Under the pieces are notes generated by a model. The model searched no databases and was not told where the DNA came from. It saw only the letters and a list, made by a program, of their open reading frames with translations. A DNA stretch of 64,000 bases. Origin: Cyanophora paradoxa (taxonomy: Eukaryota; Glaucocystophyceae; Cyanophorales; Cyanophoraceae). The stretch lies in the NCBI GenBank assembly GCA_004431415.1, contig QPMI01000400.1:124001-188000 (forward strand), written 5' to 3'. The position numbers and the translations under genes are program-made. Positions 22,627 to 34,860 of this stretch are shown here, piece after piece (within the stretch, counting starts at the first letter, position 1; each line of letters begins with the position of its first letter).

Positions 22627-25600
22627 TTGTTGCTGCTGCTGCTGCAGCTGTTGCTGCTGGAGCTGTGCATGCTGTTGTTGTTGCTGCTGATGCTGGAGCT
22701 GCATGTGTTGCTGTTGTTGTTGTTGCTGCTGCTGGAGCTGCGGCTGCTGGACATACGCCTGCGGCTGCTGCTGGCCCGGGGCGGCGCCGGGGACGCCCAT
22801 GGGCATGGGGACTCCGGCGGCGTTGCGGGCCACCTGGACGTACTGGGCCTGCATCTGGCCGGCCATCGGGCCCGACCCCTGCCGCATCAGCGCCGCCTGC
22901 TGCCCCCCCGCCGCCTGCTGCTGCTGCTGCTGTATGTAGCCCTGCTGGGGCATCGGTTGCGGGTGGAAGCCCGTGACGTGCGGAGGCGCCTGCTGCTGCG
23001 GCACGCCCGGCTGCGCCTGCGCGTACTGCGGCCGCTGCACCTGCGCGGGCGTGGGCGGGGGCCGGCCGCGGGGCGGGCAGAGCGGGGGCGGGAGGGGAAG
23101 GGAGGGGTGGGGGGGTGGGGTGGATGGGCGGACCTGCTGCGGGGGCCCTGCCATGGGGCGGTACTGCATGGCGCCGATCTGCTGCTGCACCATCTGGCCC
23201 GGCTGGCCCTGCACGGGCCCGCCGGGGCCCACGGGGCCGGCGCCCGGGGGGGCCCCCATCATCATCGGCCGCTGCGGCGGCAGCACGGGCGGCTGCTGCC
23301 CCGGCGGCCCCGGCTGGTAGCCCATCATGGTCGGGGCCGGGGCGTGGGCGAGGGGCGCGGCGGGGACGTGGGCGGGGCCGTAGGGGCCTGGGGCTGGGGC
23401 ATGGGCCCGCCGACGCCGACGAGGCCGACGCGGGGAGGCCGGGCACGCCCTGCGCCCCCGCCTGCAGCCGCTGCTGCGCCTGCATCGCCGCCATCGCCGG
23501 GCTCGTCTGCGCCCCGCGTCACGCGCGCCCCTCCGCCGGGGAGGCGCGGAGGGCGGCGGGCGCGCACGATGTGCGTGGCGCGGGCGACCTGGTACTGCGC
23601 GACCGGGCCGCGGGAGACGGGCGGGAGGAGGCCTGGGGCGCCCCCGGGGGCGCCCCCGGGGAGGGGGCCGGAGATGACGGGGAGGGTCCCCCGATGCGGA
23701 CGGGCACGGTGGCCATCTCGGGGGCGAGCCGAGGGCGCCCATCGGGTTGAGGCCCGCCCCCATCGCCGTTCCCCCGGGCATGCCCTGCCCCGCCTGCCCC
23801 GCCATCGCCGGCTGCGGCGCGAAGGGGCGCGGCTGCGCCACGGGGGGCCCCGGCGCCTGCTGGGGCGGCGGCGAGGCGTCGGCGGGGGCGCCCGAGCCGT
23901 CCGCCCCCGCGCCCCGCCGCTGCCGCTTGACGGCGCTCGCGATGCTGCTCATCTGCCCCCCGGAGTCGTACCCGGTGTCCTCTCCCCGGGTCTGCCGCGG
24001 CCGCTTCTGCGGGGCGGGGGCTCGGGGGTGAGGGGAAAGAGGGCGAGGGGGCCGGGGCGGGGCGGACGAGGGTGACGGAGCCGGAGGTGGCGAAGTGCTC
24101 GTCGCTGTAGTAGTCGGCCATCTCCCGCGGCACCCGCTGCTGCCGCCCGCTGCTGCTCACGCCCCCGATCTTGCCCCCGTGCGCCCCGCCCCGCCCCTCG
24201 TACGCCGCGCCGGCCGCAGCCGGCGCCTCCGAGCCCGAGCGCCGCATCTGCTGCACCTCCGTCTCCTTCTTCTTGTACTGCCGCCTGCCGGCCCGGGCTC
24301 GGCCCTCGACGCGGCGCGCCGCGGGGCTGGGGGCGGGGGGCGGGGCGGTGGGTGGGCGCACTGGGCCTCGACGAGGTTGATGATGTCGGTGCGGAGCAGC
24401 TGCACCTCGTGCGTCACCCGCCGCGTCGCCATGAGGCCCTGCTTGGCTGCTCCCACGCCCCGTCACGCCCCCGCCGGCCCCGCCCGCCGGCGCGCGGCGC
24501 GCGGGGGCGGGGGCGGGCGCACCGAGGCCGAAGATGTAGCCGGCGAGCATCTCGCGCATGCGGACCTCGCCGTCCTGCTTGCCCTGCCCCGCCATTTGGG
24601 GTGCTGCATCAGCGCCGACCGCACCACCGGCTGCTGCGGCGGCGTCGGCGCTGGCCCCGCAGCCGGCGGCGCCCTCGGCACTGGCGGCGCCGTCGCTGCC
24701 GCCCCGACGGCTGGAACCGCCCCGACGGGCACGGCGCCCACCGGGGTGGCCCCCGCCGCCGCTGCCACGGGCCTCGCTGCCGGCCCCGCGGGGCGGCGGC
24801 CGGCGCGCTCGCGCCTGCCGGAGCGGCGGGCACGGGGGGCCCGGGGAGGCAGCGCCGGCGCCGCGGGAGGCGCCGGAGCAGCCGCTGAGGACGGGGCCGG
24901 CGGCGAGGGCGCCGGAGCGGCCGGTGCGCTGCCGCCCGCTGGTGCAGGGGCGGCGGCGGCGGCCGGCGCGTCGGCCGAGGTATCGGCGTCGGCGGGCGCG
25001 GGGGCCGCGGCGGGTGTGGCGCCGGTGGCGGGTGCTGCAGCAGCAGGCGGTGCTGCGCCGTCGGCGGGCGCGGGGGCGGCCGCGGGCGTGGCGGCTCCAG
25101 GGCGGGCGGGGCGGGGGCGGAGGGCTCAGCCGCGGGCGGTGCGGCGGCGGCTGGTGCGGAAGGTGGGAGGGGGACGGGGATGGCGGGGCGGGGGCGTCGG
25201 GGGTCGGGGCGGGGGCGACGGGGGCGGGGCGGCCGGCGCGCGGTCGAAGTACTCGGCGTCGTAGTCGGGGATCGGCAGCGCGGCGGCGGCCGCCAGGCTC
25301 GCCGCCTGGCCCTCGAAGTCGAATATGGGCGCCTGCGGCTCCCGCCTGCGCCGCGGCGGCAGCAGGCTGAGTGCCGCCGGGGCCGCCGGCGACTGCGGGG
25401 TCGGCCCGTCCGGCATCGGCGCCTCGTCCCCCGAAACCCCCTCCATCGACTCGCTCCCATCCGGCTGCGGGCCGCGTCAGACGCTGCGGGGCGGCGCGAG
25501 CGGGTCCGGGGGCACCGAGGCGCGGGGCGGGCGCTTCCTGTGGTGGATGTGCTGCTGGAGCTGCTGCTGCTGCTGCTGCTGCTGCTGCGCCTGGAACTGC

Positions 25601-26831
25601 TTGACGACGTCCTTCTTGACCGTCGGGTTCGGCTGCGGCTGCAGCAGCTGCCGGCCCCACGACGCGTCAGGGGCGGCGGCAGGGGGCGTGGCGGGGGCAG
25701 CGGGGACGCACCCGCTTCTCCTCCTTGATGCGCTGCTCGCGGATCTTCTTCGCCTCGGCGAGGAGCTGCGGGGGTGCGTCAGGGCGGGCCGGCGGGACGC
25801 CGGGGGCGGGGGCGCGGGGCGGGGCGGCGGGGCGGGCCTCGTCCTCGGCCTTCTCAAGGTCCTTGGGGCGCGAGAGCGACTTCTCCATCAGCTCCTTCCG
25901 CTTCGCCTCCGCCTCTGCCGCCCCGGGGCTCGCCACGCCTCCCGGGCGGCGGCGGCGGGGCGGGGCGAGGGCGGGCACCGGCGTTGTAGGGGTACTTGCG
26001 GAGGACGGCGATGTTGTACGGGTCCTCCGAGTTGAGCATGCGCCGGGCCTCGGCGAGGCGCATCGCGGTCTCGTAGTAGCGCTGCTTGATCTCCTCGATG
26101 CGGCGCGGCTTCGGGCGCTCCCACCGGTCGCACACCACCAGGAAGCGCAGGTCGAAGCGGCGGCACAGCTCCCACAGGTAGTCCGTATCCTCCCGGCTCC
26201 ACTCCCGGTCTAAGGCCCGCGTCGGCGGCCGGAGGCGCGCTGCCCCCCCGGGCCGCCGCACCTTGGAGGTACCGCTTGTACTCGTCGTCAGTGTACGGCT
26301 CGGGCATCTTGATCTTCTTGTTGAACCGCGTGAACTGGTACTCTGAGCGCGTAGGAGCGTAAGAGCGGTGCCAGCGGCCCGCCGGGTGCGCCCGCGGCGC
26401 ACCCTTGTGCTCCTCTTCCTCGCGCGCCCAGTGCGAGAGCTGCAGCCCGTCCGTCCTCGCGCCGTTGTTGAACTTGAGCCACCGCCTGCGCGGCACATCA
26501 ACACAGAATGCGCATCCACATGGCGATAAGCCGCTCCGCGTACCAGGCGACGCGTTTCGTCTGCCGCTTCTCCTTCAGGGCGGCAGTGTTGACGGCAGTG
26601 GGCAACGCCGGGGCCAGATCGACGCCCTTGCCGCCTGTAAGTGCCCACGCCTCACGGCTGATTCCATCTGCGCGCTTTCGGATCGGGCGGTGGCGAGGTG
26701 CGCCGCGACGAAGCCAGCGAGCGGCGCTGGGTGGACGAACCGGGGCGCTTGATGGGCGCCTTCGAAGTCTTTTCCTTCTTTTCCTTCGGCGCCTTGGTGA
26801 GACCGACGAGGATGTCCCCGAGTTCGGCCAT
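22492..26831 (-). CDS. DMAP1: SWC4/DMAP1-like subunit of SWR1/NuA4 chromatin complexes with long Gln-rich tail
   Basis: DMAP1/SWC4 joins the SWR1 histone-exchange and NuA4 acetyltransferase complexes. The start at 26831 gives MAELGDILVGLTKAPKEKKE, then KRPDGISREAWALTGG-type family sequence. WLKFNNGARTDGLQLSHWAR and FTRFNKKIKMPEPYTDDEY follow. The SANT-like domain is clear: EDTDYLWELCRRFDLRFLVV, then RRIEEIKQRYYETAMRLAEA. Further exons give coiled-coil-rich segments (EAEAKRKELMEKSL, VTHEVQLLRTDIINLVEAQ, YKKKETEVQQM). From about 24.1 kb to the stop at 22492 the protein becomes a Gln/Pro/Ala/Met-rich tail with long poly-Gln tracts, much longer than in animal DMAP1. I treat it as one gene because DYYSDEHFATSGSVTL is spliced in frame to KRPRQTRGEDTGYDSG; the tail could instead belong to a separate gene. 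Confidence 0.83.
22564..22740. repeat. CTG/CAG trinucleotide repeat encoding poly-Gln
   Basis: Near-pure CTG units on the plus strand (CAG/CAA on the coding minus strand) run through this stretch, with the cleanest block around 22578-22640. They encode the poly-Gln tracts of the SWC4-like tail. TTG (CAA) interruptions break the run into blocks. Confidence 0.85.
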
Positions 26832-27055
26832 GCGCCCTCAGGACGCCTAGAGGCGCCCACGGCAGCGTCTCGATTGCAAGCCGAGACCAAGGAGACGAGC
26901 GCTTGCCGCGTAGTGCGTGGGACTTCGATCGGTTTCAGTGTTGCGAATGAAGTGAGGCTGTACTCCCCCCACTAGCCTGGTAGCTAGGCCCAAATCCTCC
27001 TGTACATGTCAAGCTTTTCGAATTCCTCTTGAATTGGTCACAACTACAGCTAGCG

Positions 27056-29281
27056 CTACGGCCCGAGGCTGCCGGCGACGCGGGGCTTGCCGCAGGAGCG
27101 GGGGGAGGAGGGCCCTGCCTGGAAGTTCGGGTTGATCCACGTCTGCACGCCCCGCCGGAAGTCCACGGGGCCCCAAGGGGTCTCGATCCCCGACCCCGCA
27201 GGAAAGTAGTGCAGCTGCACCCAGCTGGCGCGCGGGCCGGCGTCGGCGTCTGCGGCCGGCGCGGGGAGGCCTGGTGCGGGCGGGTGCGGACCCGTGGCCG
27301 GCGAAGGCGTCGCGGATGTGCCCCTCGCCGCGGCCCGGGGCCGTGCGGATGTGCACCTTGCGCGTCCTGCGTGGACCGGCCCGCCTCGGGGCGGGAGGGG
27401 CGGGCGGGGCGGGGCGGGGGCGCGGGGACGGACGTCTCGGTGAGGGCGCGGGAGCCGAGGACGCCGCGGAGGGCGGCGAGCTCGGCCCCGGGCGGGTCGT
27501 CCCGCCGCAGGTCCAGCAGGAGCAGGTCGACCTGCCTGCGGTGAGGGCGCGGGGGGGCGGGGGGCGGGGCAGCCGGCGGCAGGCGACCTGCTCGAGGTCG
27601 GCGTAGATCTCCTCCAGCGTCGTCACCGCCATCGGCAGCCGCCCGCTCCCCAGGCCCTTCAGCTTCTCGGGGGGCACGGCCGGCCTGGGCACGCGGGCGC
27701 GGCGGCGGACGACGGGCGTGGCCTCGGGGTCGTCGTCGGGCCCGGGCCTGATGCGCACCGCCTCGTCCAGCACCACGATCTGCGCACGCCGTCTCGGAGG
27801 GGGGTGGGGGCGGCCCGAGGCGGGTGCCCCGGCGCCTGCGCGTCGTAGTCGCCGGCCCCCGAGGGCGCCGCGATCGTCGCGTTCCCCTCCGACTGCCCCG
27901 CCCCCCCGTCAGCGGCCAGCGGGGCCGATGGATGGCGTGGGGCGGGCGGGGGCGCACGATGGAGATGATGGCGTGGTACGGCACGCACTCGACGCCCGCC
28001 GAGCAGACCTGCCCGCCCCCGTCGCGCCCGCCGTGAGCCCAGCCCAGCCGCGCGCCCCCCGCGCCCCACGCGCCCGGTTCTCGTAGAGGGTCTCCCTCGC
28101 GAACTGCGCGGCGTCAGGCGGGCCGGCGCGGGGCGGAAGAGGCGGAGGGCGGGCCTGCAGGTGGACAGGGAAGGGCTCGACGATGCTGAAGTGCATCGGG
28201 TGGCCCGGCCGCAGCCGCCGCACCGCGTTCGCCGCCGCCACCTGGCGCCCCGTCAGCCGAGCTCGCCTGCCGGCTGCGCGGGCGGCGCGGGCGTGCCGTC
28301 CAGTGGCCGTAGCCGGCGTAGGCGTCGATCATGGTGAAGCGGGAGGCGTTGCTCCGCACGTGGAAGGCGGCGCTCTCCAGCACGTCCAGCCACGTCCTGC
28401 GCCCCGCCCCCTCGCTCCCCGCCCCGCCGCGCAGAGGGGCGGCAGCCGCGCCAGTACTCGTCGTCGATGAGGGGGTAGAAGGTGTCCACCGAGGCGCCCT
28501 CCCCGGGGGCCTCCGTGCGGTTCGCCTTGGCGGCGGCGGCGCGGGCGGCGGCGCGGGCGGCCTCGCAGCGCGCCGGGAGGCCGCACGTGTGGTTCCGCGC
28601 CGGGTGCACCGCCGCGTACTCCTTGCTGCAAGCCACGTGCGCGCTCGCCCGCGTCCCCAGGAACGTCTGCGCCGCCCTCGGCGCCGGCCCCGGCCGGCGG
28701 CGCGGGCAGGGCGCACGGAGATCTTGCCGGAGGCGCAGGAGGCCGGCACGGGCGGGAAGGAGAAAAAGAGGGTGTGGTGCAGGAGGTGCAGGTGCGTCTT
28801 GTTCGGGTTGATCCCCAGCAGGTGCTCCCGCTCCACGCACGCCGCCAGGTTCCCCTCCGGGTCCTCTCTGGAAGCATCGGCAGCCGGCTCAGCGCGTGCG
28901 CACGATAGCGCTCGTAGAGCATCACCTCCTGATCGCGTTGCAGGCGTCGAAGAGGCCGCGCTTGGCCTTCGCGTGGTCGGGGTCGACGCGCAGCGCCGCG
29001 CGAAAGTCGCGGATCGCCCTCTCCCAGCGCTCGCTGGCCATATGGGCTCGTGCCGTGCGCATCAGCGCGTCGAATCGAGACTCGTTCTGAGCTGCAGCTA
29101 CCTCTTCGACAGCGAGCGTGCTGGCGAACTGCTGGGAGCTCGCAGCCTCGGCCTGGTCCCGCGGGGGTCCAGGGGCGCCGTGCGAGTCACCGCCGTGCGC
29201 GTGCTCGTACTCGTGCTCGGCTGCCGCTACAGCCACGCAGAGAACCAGCGCAGCGAGGAGCGCGGCCGCCGCCCGCGCCAT
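27056..29281 (-). CDS. Secreted or ER-lumenal TPR protein with FkbM-type methyltransferase domain
   Basis: The start at 29281 gives a classic signal peptide (MARAAAALLAALVLCVAVAA). It is followed by a His/Glu-rich segment and a TPR-like pair of helices (ERWERAIRDFRAALRVDPDH). Later exons carry FTMIDAYAGYGHWT joined to VAAANAVRRLRPGHPMHFSI and VEPFPVHL. This is the SAM-binding start of FkbM-family methyltransferases (IDVGANIG...V.AFEP-like). QVDLLLLDLRRDDPPGAEL then matches the later VDLLKIDVEGAE-like strand. The end reads WVQLHYFPAGSGIETPWGP and GVQTWINPNFQ, stop at 27056-27058. The usual acidic loop is altered (RRDDPPGAEL), so activity is uncertain. The substrate is unknown. Divergent from the hamartin-like gene. 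Confidence 0.72.
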
Positions 29282-29562
29282 CGTGCTGGTCTACCTACAG
29301 GCGACCGTCGTCCGCGCTTACACGATGTTTTACGCGAACGCGAATCAGATGGCTGCAGACGCGGGTCACGCAGCGGGTGCCTCAAATCGATTTCAGTAAC
29401 CCCCTCATTCCCCCCCCCCCCTTCGCTCGGCTACGGCTACGGGCTACCGACAGTGGGCGGGCTACTTGCTTGAAAAGCGCACGGTTGGGAGTGAGCCACC
29501 AGAGCGCTTGACGCGTACGACGTGCACGCTGCTGATAGGGCAGCCGCTGGTCCCCACGCGCC
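29282..29562. promoter_or_regulatory. Shared upstream region of the TPR/FkbM gene and the hamartin-like gene
   Basis: These 281 bp lie between divergent starts. They include a C-run near 29408-29420 that could be a pyrimidine-rich promoter or leader element. No other motif was recognised. Confidence 0.35.
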
Positions 29563-32500
29563 ATGTCGGCCCCCGCCGGTCCTGGGCCTCCCGCGCGGGC
29601 GCTTAAGCGCCCGCCGGCCGCCGGAGTGCCGTCGGGGCCGAACGAGGCGCTCCTCCTGCAGGTGCGCATGGTCAGCGCCGGAACGCAGCGATCGCTGAAT
29701 GTCCGCGGCAGGCCGTTGTAACCAGCGTGCTGACCGGCCACTTCGATGAGCGCGCGGCGCTCGCCGTCGAGCGGCTGCCGCCAGAACAAGCGGCCGCCTT
29801 CCTGGACAAGTGCGCGCCTCTTCTGCACGGCGGCCCGCTTTTTTTTGCGTACGCCAACGAGCGCCCACGCGTCTAGGCTCTTCAGCTCGAAGTTCTTCAG
29901 CCAGCTCTCTTCGGGCAAGGCCAGCAACGCCGAGCTGGTCGCTTTCTTCGAGCACTGCACCCGCTTCGTCGTCGCCTTCGGGCACGACCGGATGCAGCAA
30001 TGGAAGAGCCTGGCCCTGCGCCTGCTGGACACGACGTGCGGGCCCCCCTCCTCCTGTCCAGCGCACGGGCGCACCGCGCGAGCCGCCGCCTCTTGCAGGG
30101 AAGTCGCGCTGGGCGACAAGGTCGCGGCCTTCGTGAAGGAGGTGCGTGCGGGGGGCGCGGGGGCGGCCGGCCGGCGCGGGGCGAGGGGGCGCGGGGGCGA
30201 GGCGGGGCGCGGGGCGGCAGGTGGCGCTGCGGGACGCGGCCTTCATCGACGCGCTCGTCGAGCACGCCGCCGCAGCGCAGCGCCGCGAAGCCGGCGGCCG
30301 CCCCTTCCCCGCCGCCCCTCCGTGCCCGTCGCGGCCCTGGTGGCCCTCGGGGAGGCGCAGGCGCGCCCCCTCTTCCTCCACCTCGCCCGCTTCCTGCAGG
30401 ACCGCCGCCCCTCCACCGCCGCGCCGCCATCGACACCCTCCGCGCCGCCCTCGCCCGCCCCGTGCGCCCCTTCCCCTCCGCCCGCCGGCGCCGCGCGGGG
30501 CGGCGTGCGAGGCGGCGCAGGGGGTGGCGGTGCGGGAGATGGAGGGGACGCCGCTGCTCGGCTGCCTGCTCGCCCTCGTCAAGACCAGCGCCGAGGGCGA
30601 GGAGCTCGCCGCCGCCCTCTGGGCCCTCGCCGCCCTCCTCGCCCACCCGTCGGCGTCGCCGCGGCCGCCCCTCCTGCGCCGACCTCTGCGCCGTCTTCTG
30701 CCACATCGCCACCGGCCGCGTCCCCATCGCCGAGCGCCTCGTCCGCCCGCCCCGCCCGCCCCGCCCCTGCCCCGCCGCGTTCCGAGGGCCCCGCAGGAGC
30801 CGCCCTCGCCGAACAGCCCCGCCGCCGTCTCGCACCCCCGCCCCCGCGTCCCCTCCTTCGGCGCGCCCCGGCCCGCCCTGCCCGTCGGCCTGCCGGCTCC
30901 TGACGGCGGGAGCGCAGGGGCCTTCTCGTTCAGCGGGAACCTCGCGGTGACCCACTACCTCCGCTCCCCGGGGCCCCGCCACGGCTCCCCGGCCCCCGAC
31001 GCCGCCGCCACGCCCTCCTCCCCGCGTACCGCTCACCACGCCTCCTCTCTCCCCGCCCGTGCGCGCGCCGCGCCGACCCCGCCGCTCGCCGCTGACGGGC
31101 CGCAGCGTCGAGCATCCCTCCAATCAAGCCGGGTCTCCTCTCCCTTGAGCTGCCGCCCGCGCGGCCGGCGGCGGGCCCCCCGGCGCGGGCGTGGGAGGGC
31201 GCGCCCCCGGCCGGTCTGCAGCGGCCGCTCGCCCTCCTCTTCGCGCGCCTGTACGCCCTCTTCCCCATCCGTCTGCTCGCCGCCCTCCGCGAGTTCCCCG
31301 AGGGGCCCTCCCCCGCCCCCTCCCCCTCGGGCGCGCCCCGCCCCGCCCCGGAGGCTCCCACGCTGGCCGCAATCGTAGCGCCCCTGCTCGAGGCGCTGCC
31401 GGTGAACGAGCGGCTCGTGAGCGGCTCGGCGGAGCGCGAGGAGAGCGCCGACGAGTGGCGTGCCATGGACCCCGCCCGCCTCGCCGCCCTCTGCCGCCGC
31501 TTCGAGCAGCCCCTCCTCCACCCGTCCCCCGCCGCCTCGCCCCGCCTGCCCGGAGGCCTCTCGCCCTTCTCGCAGTCGCCGGCGGCCCTCGCCTCGCCTG
31601 GCCCCCTCCGGAGCCCGCCGCCGGCGTCGACCGCGGGGCCGGGGCCGGAGGGAGCGGCGGCGGCGCCGCGGGGGGCGCCGGACGTCGTGTACGTCGCTGA
31701 GCTCCTCGAGGCCGCCCCCGAGACGCCCGAGGCGCCCCCTGACCCCCGCGCCCCTTCCTACTCCGCCGAGGACCCCGTACCCGTCCCTGTCCCCGGCCCC
31801 GCCTCCTCCACCCCCGCCGAGCCGCCCGCGCTGGAGCCCCCACCGGGTCCCGCCCGGCCCAACGCCCCTCCGGCCCTGAAGGTGCGCGCGCTGAGGGGCG
31901 GGGCGGGGCGTGGCGAGGGCGGGTGTGAGGCGGGGGCAGCTGGCGCTGCGGCTGGAGCCGCTGGCGGGGGAGTCGGAGAGCGAAGGGGAGGGGAGCCCGC
32001 GGCCCGACGCCATCTTCCTCGAGGCCGCCGAGGCCGGCGGCAGCGTCCACGGCGCCTGGCAGGCCCCCGCCCGCCCCGCCGCCCCGCACCGCCCCCCTGG
32101 GAGATGCTCCGCCCCGCCCCGCCCCCGCCCCCGCCCCGCCTCCGAGCGAGCCGCCCGGCGAGGGGCCGGCCGCGGAAGGGGAGGCGGCGTGCGGGCGGTG
32201 CGGGGCGGGGCTCGCCGCGGAGGGAGACGCGGAGGCGGGCCCCGGGTCGCTCCTCGAGCGCGCCGCCCGCCTCGCCGCCTCCATCTCCGCCCTCCAGGGT
32301 GCGCCACCGCCTCCCCCGCCTCGCCTCGGCCTGCTCCGCGTGACGCCGTGGGCAGGGGAGCTGCACGGGCTGCTGCTGGCATCGGGGCGGCGGGGCGGGG
32401 GCGGGCCGGAGGAGGCGCCGGCGCACCCGAGCTTCCTGGCGGAGCGCCTGACGAAGCTCGAGCTCGCCTCGGAGCTGCTCTTCGAGCGCTTCACGCGCCT

Positions 32501-33555
32501 CCAGCTGCAGCGCGAGCTCCAGGCCGCCGCCGCCGCCGCCGCCGAGCTCCGCGCCCAGGCCGCCCACCGCGAGGGCCTCGTGCGCCCCCCGCGCCCCGCC
32601 CCGGCCTCGGGGCACCGACGGGGGGCGGGCAGGAGGCGGAGGTGGAGGGGGCGCGGGGGAGGTGGCGGCGCTGAAGGAGGCGGTGGCGCGCATGCGGCGG
32701 GAGCTGGCGGAGGCGGCGGCGCGGCACCGCTCGCGCTACGACTCGCTGCACGGGGCCCTCACGCGGCGCACGGAGGAGCGGGCGCGGCTGGCGCAGCACA
32801 CCGTCGAGCTCCAGGAGCTGCGCGCCGAGGCCGAGGCCGAGCTCGCCCGCGCCCGCGAGGAGCACGCCCGCACCGCCGCCGCCCTCGCCGCCCTCGAGGA
32901 CCGCCACGCCGCCCTCGCCGCCCGCCTCCCCGCCCTCCTCGCCCCGGCCCCCGGCCCGCCGGTGGCCGCCGAGGCGGGGGCGGGGGCGGGGGCGGGGCGG
33001 GGGCGGGGGCGGAGGAGTGCGCGGGGCGGCACCGGGAGGCGGCCCTGGAGCACCTGCAGGGCCTCCTCAAGCAGACCAGCGCCGCCCTCGCGTCCGCCCC
33101 CGCCCCCGCCCCGCACGCCGCCTGCGCAACGGGCCCACGGGCGGGGCGGGGGCCCGGGGCAGGGCGGAGAGGGAGCGGGCGCGGGAGGCGGAGCGGCGGG
33201 CGGCGTGGCTGGAGGCGCGCCTCGAGGAGAAGACGCAGGCGCTCGCCACGCTCAAGAACCTCTCCGAGGAGGCCAAGCGCTCCGCCGCCGTGCCCCGCCC
33301 CGCCCCGCCCCGCCCCGCCCGCCGTGACGCCGGCGGGGCCGTAGGCGCGGCTGGCGGCGGCGAGCGAGCGGTGCGAGGAGCTGCGCGAGTCGGGCCTCGC
33401 CCTTCAGGCGCGCCGCCCCGCCCCGCTGCGCCCCGGCGCCGGCCCAGGGCGACGCGGCGGGGCGGCAGGTGCGGGTGGCGGAGCTCGAGCAGGAGCTGCT
33501 GCAGCACGCGCCGGCCTCCGCCCTCCTCCCCAAGGCCACCCCCGCCGCCGGCTGA
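29563..33555 (+). CDS. TSC1: Hamartin-like protein (tuberous sclerosis complex 1 homologue)
   Basis: Hamartin holds the TSC complex together, which restrains Rheb and so the TORC1 growth pathway in the cytoplasm. The start at 29563 (MSAPAGPGPPARALKRP) leads through GTGCGC introns to HEAT-like helices: TSVLTGHFDERAALAVERL, FFSQLSSGKASNAELVAFF, GTPLLGCLLALVKTSAEGEE, then FSGNLAVTHYL. The hallmark segment is LLFARLYALFPIRLLAAL followed by a REFP, LLEALPVNERLVSGSAERE and EWRAMDP pattern. This parallels hamartin ([39 protein letters not shown]). The C-terminal third is a long coiled coil (LTKLELASELLFERFTRLQL, then several Ala/Glu/Arg-rich helices) ending KATPAAG and TGA at 33553-33555. Low-complexity Pro/Ala linkers separate the domains. 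Convergent with the HAD gene (187 bp). Confidence 0.75.
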
Positions 33556-33742
33556 CGTCGACCCGCCCCGACCGCCCCGGCCGGCCCCGGCCCGTGCCCC
33601 CGCAAGCGCGCCGGCGCCGCAGGACCGATTCGTACTAGGGGCACGTTTCAAAAACACGCAGATAAAAAGCGAAGGGGGGTGGGGGACGTCGGGGGAGTGC
33701 GGGCGGAGGCCTCGCGAGGGACGGGGGCGCGCGGGGCCGGGG

Positions 33743-34860
33743 CTAGGGACGGCGAGCGGAGCGTGCCTGCTTGGCGCGTCGCTGGGTCTCCTTGCGGACG
33801 GAGGAGAGGCCCCAATCGACGATGGGCCAGGCGCGCTCGCGGGCGATCTTGCGGAGGCGGTGGTCGGGGTTGACGACGACGGGCGAGCCGACGATCTCGA
33901 GCAGGTCGAGGTCGGTGACGCTGTCCGTGTAGAAGACGCAGTCGGCGAGGTCGACGGCCTCGCGGGCCGCCCACTCGCGGACGCGCTCCGCCTTGGCGTC
34001 GCCGTAGGCGAAGGAGGCGATGCGGCCCGTGAAGCGGCGCTCCTCGTCCAGCTCGAAGGTCGTGCAGATCGCCTCGTCCAGCCCGAAGTGCTCCAGCGCC
34101 GCCTCCGCCGCGTACAGCGTCGAGCTCGTCGCCTGCACCCGCCCGCCCCGCCCCGCGTCGGCCCGGCCCCGAGGCCACCCGACCGGCAGCGCCGGCAGCG
34201 CCGCCGCCCGCTCACCAGCACGAGCCGGTCCCCGTTGGCGCGGTGCTGCCGGATCGCCTCCACGGCGCCTGCGGGGCGGGCGGGCTCGGCGCCGGCGACG
34301 CGGCCGGCACGCGCTCGCTCGCGCGGCGCACCCGGCCTCAAGCGTGGCCGCACGCGGTGGTCGAACCAGACCTGGGGCGGGGCGGGGCGGCGGACGTGAG
34401 CCGGCGCGAGGTCGGCTTCCACGGCGGCAGCACCTTGGCGCGGAGGGAGAGATCGGCCTCCTTCTGCCCCGCGATCTTGGCGACCGCCTCGGCGTACGGC
34501 TTCTCAGCCTGCCGGCCGATGCTTGTTAGAAGAAGAGTGGAAGAGAGAAAGGAAAGGAAGAGAAGCGGACCCCGCCGTGGCCGAGTCGGTACTTAATGAG
34601 CCAGTATGCTCCCCGCACTGCGTCCCTGACCTTCACGTTGCCCTCCTTGATTTCGTGCATGAGCCAGAGATTCGCAGAGTTGCAGTCGATGAGAGTCCTG
34701 TCCAGATCGAAGAGTGCTACGCGCAACTTCTTCTCAGCCTCGGCGCCGTTGCTAGAGGCGCCATCCACGCTCGCTGTGTCCGCGCTCGAGGTCGAGGACT
34801 CCGCTGTCCCGCCGGGCGACTCTGCCCGCGGGGCTGGGAAAACGGGCGAGCTAGATCCTG
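33743..34860 (-). CDS. HAD-superfamily phosphatase (HAD-IB, SerB-like); 5' end unresolved
   Basis: LRVALFDLDRTLIDCNSANL holds HAD motif I (DxDxT, nucleophile Asp). It is followed by HEIKEGNVKVRDAVRGAYWL. After further short exons, NGDRLVLV matches motif II and FELDEERRFTGRIASFAYGD the cap-to-core return. CVFYTDSVTDLDLLEIVG then gives motif IV (DSxxDxxLL), and VVVNPDHRLRKIARERAWPI is the typical end of HAD-IB enzymes. The stop is at 33743. Such enzymes hydrolyse small phosphate esters; the substrate is unknown. No ATG lies in frame just upstream of the catalytic motif. An acceptor-like string (CTGAT...CAG) about 34865-34885 on the minus strand suggests a further upstream first exon, so the right border is approximate. 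Confidence 0.8.

Noticed and set aside
22564-24075. Plus-strand poly-Leu or poly-Cys open frames through the CTG repeat
   Set aside because: They are artefacts of the repeat read on the wrong strand; the minus strand continues the SWC4 frame.
34526-34768. Start of the HAD gene at 34768
   Set aside because: The codon there is GTG and the frame is open upstream to about 34880 where an acceptor-like CAG occurs, so a further 5' exon is more likely.
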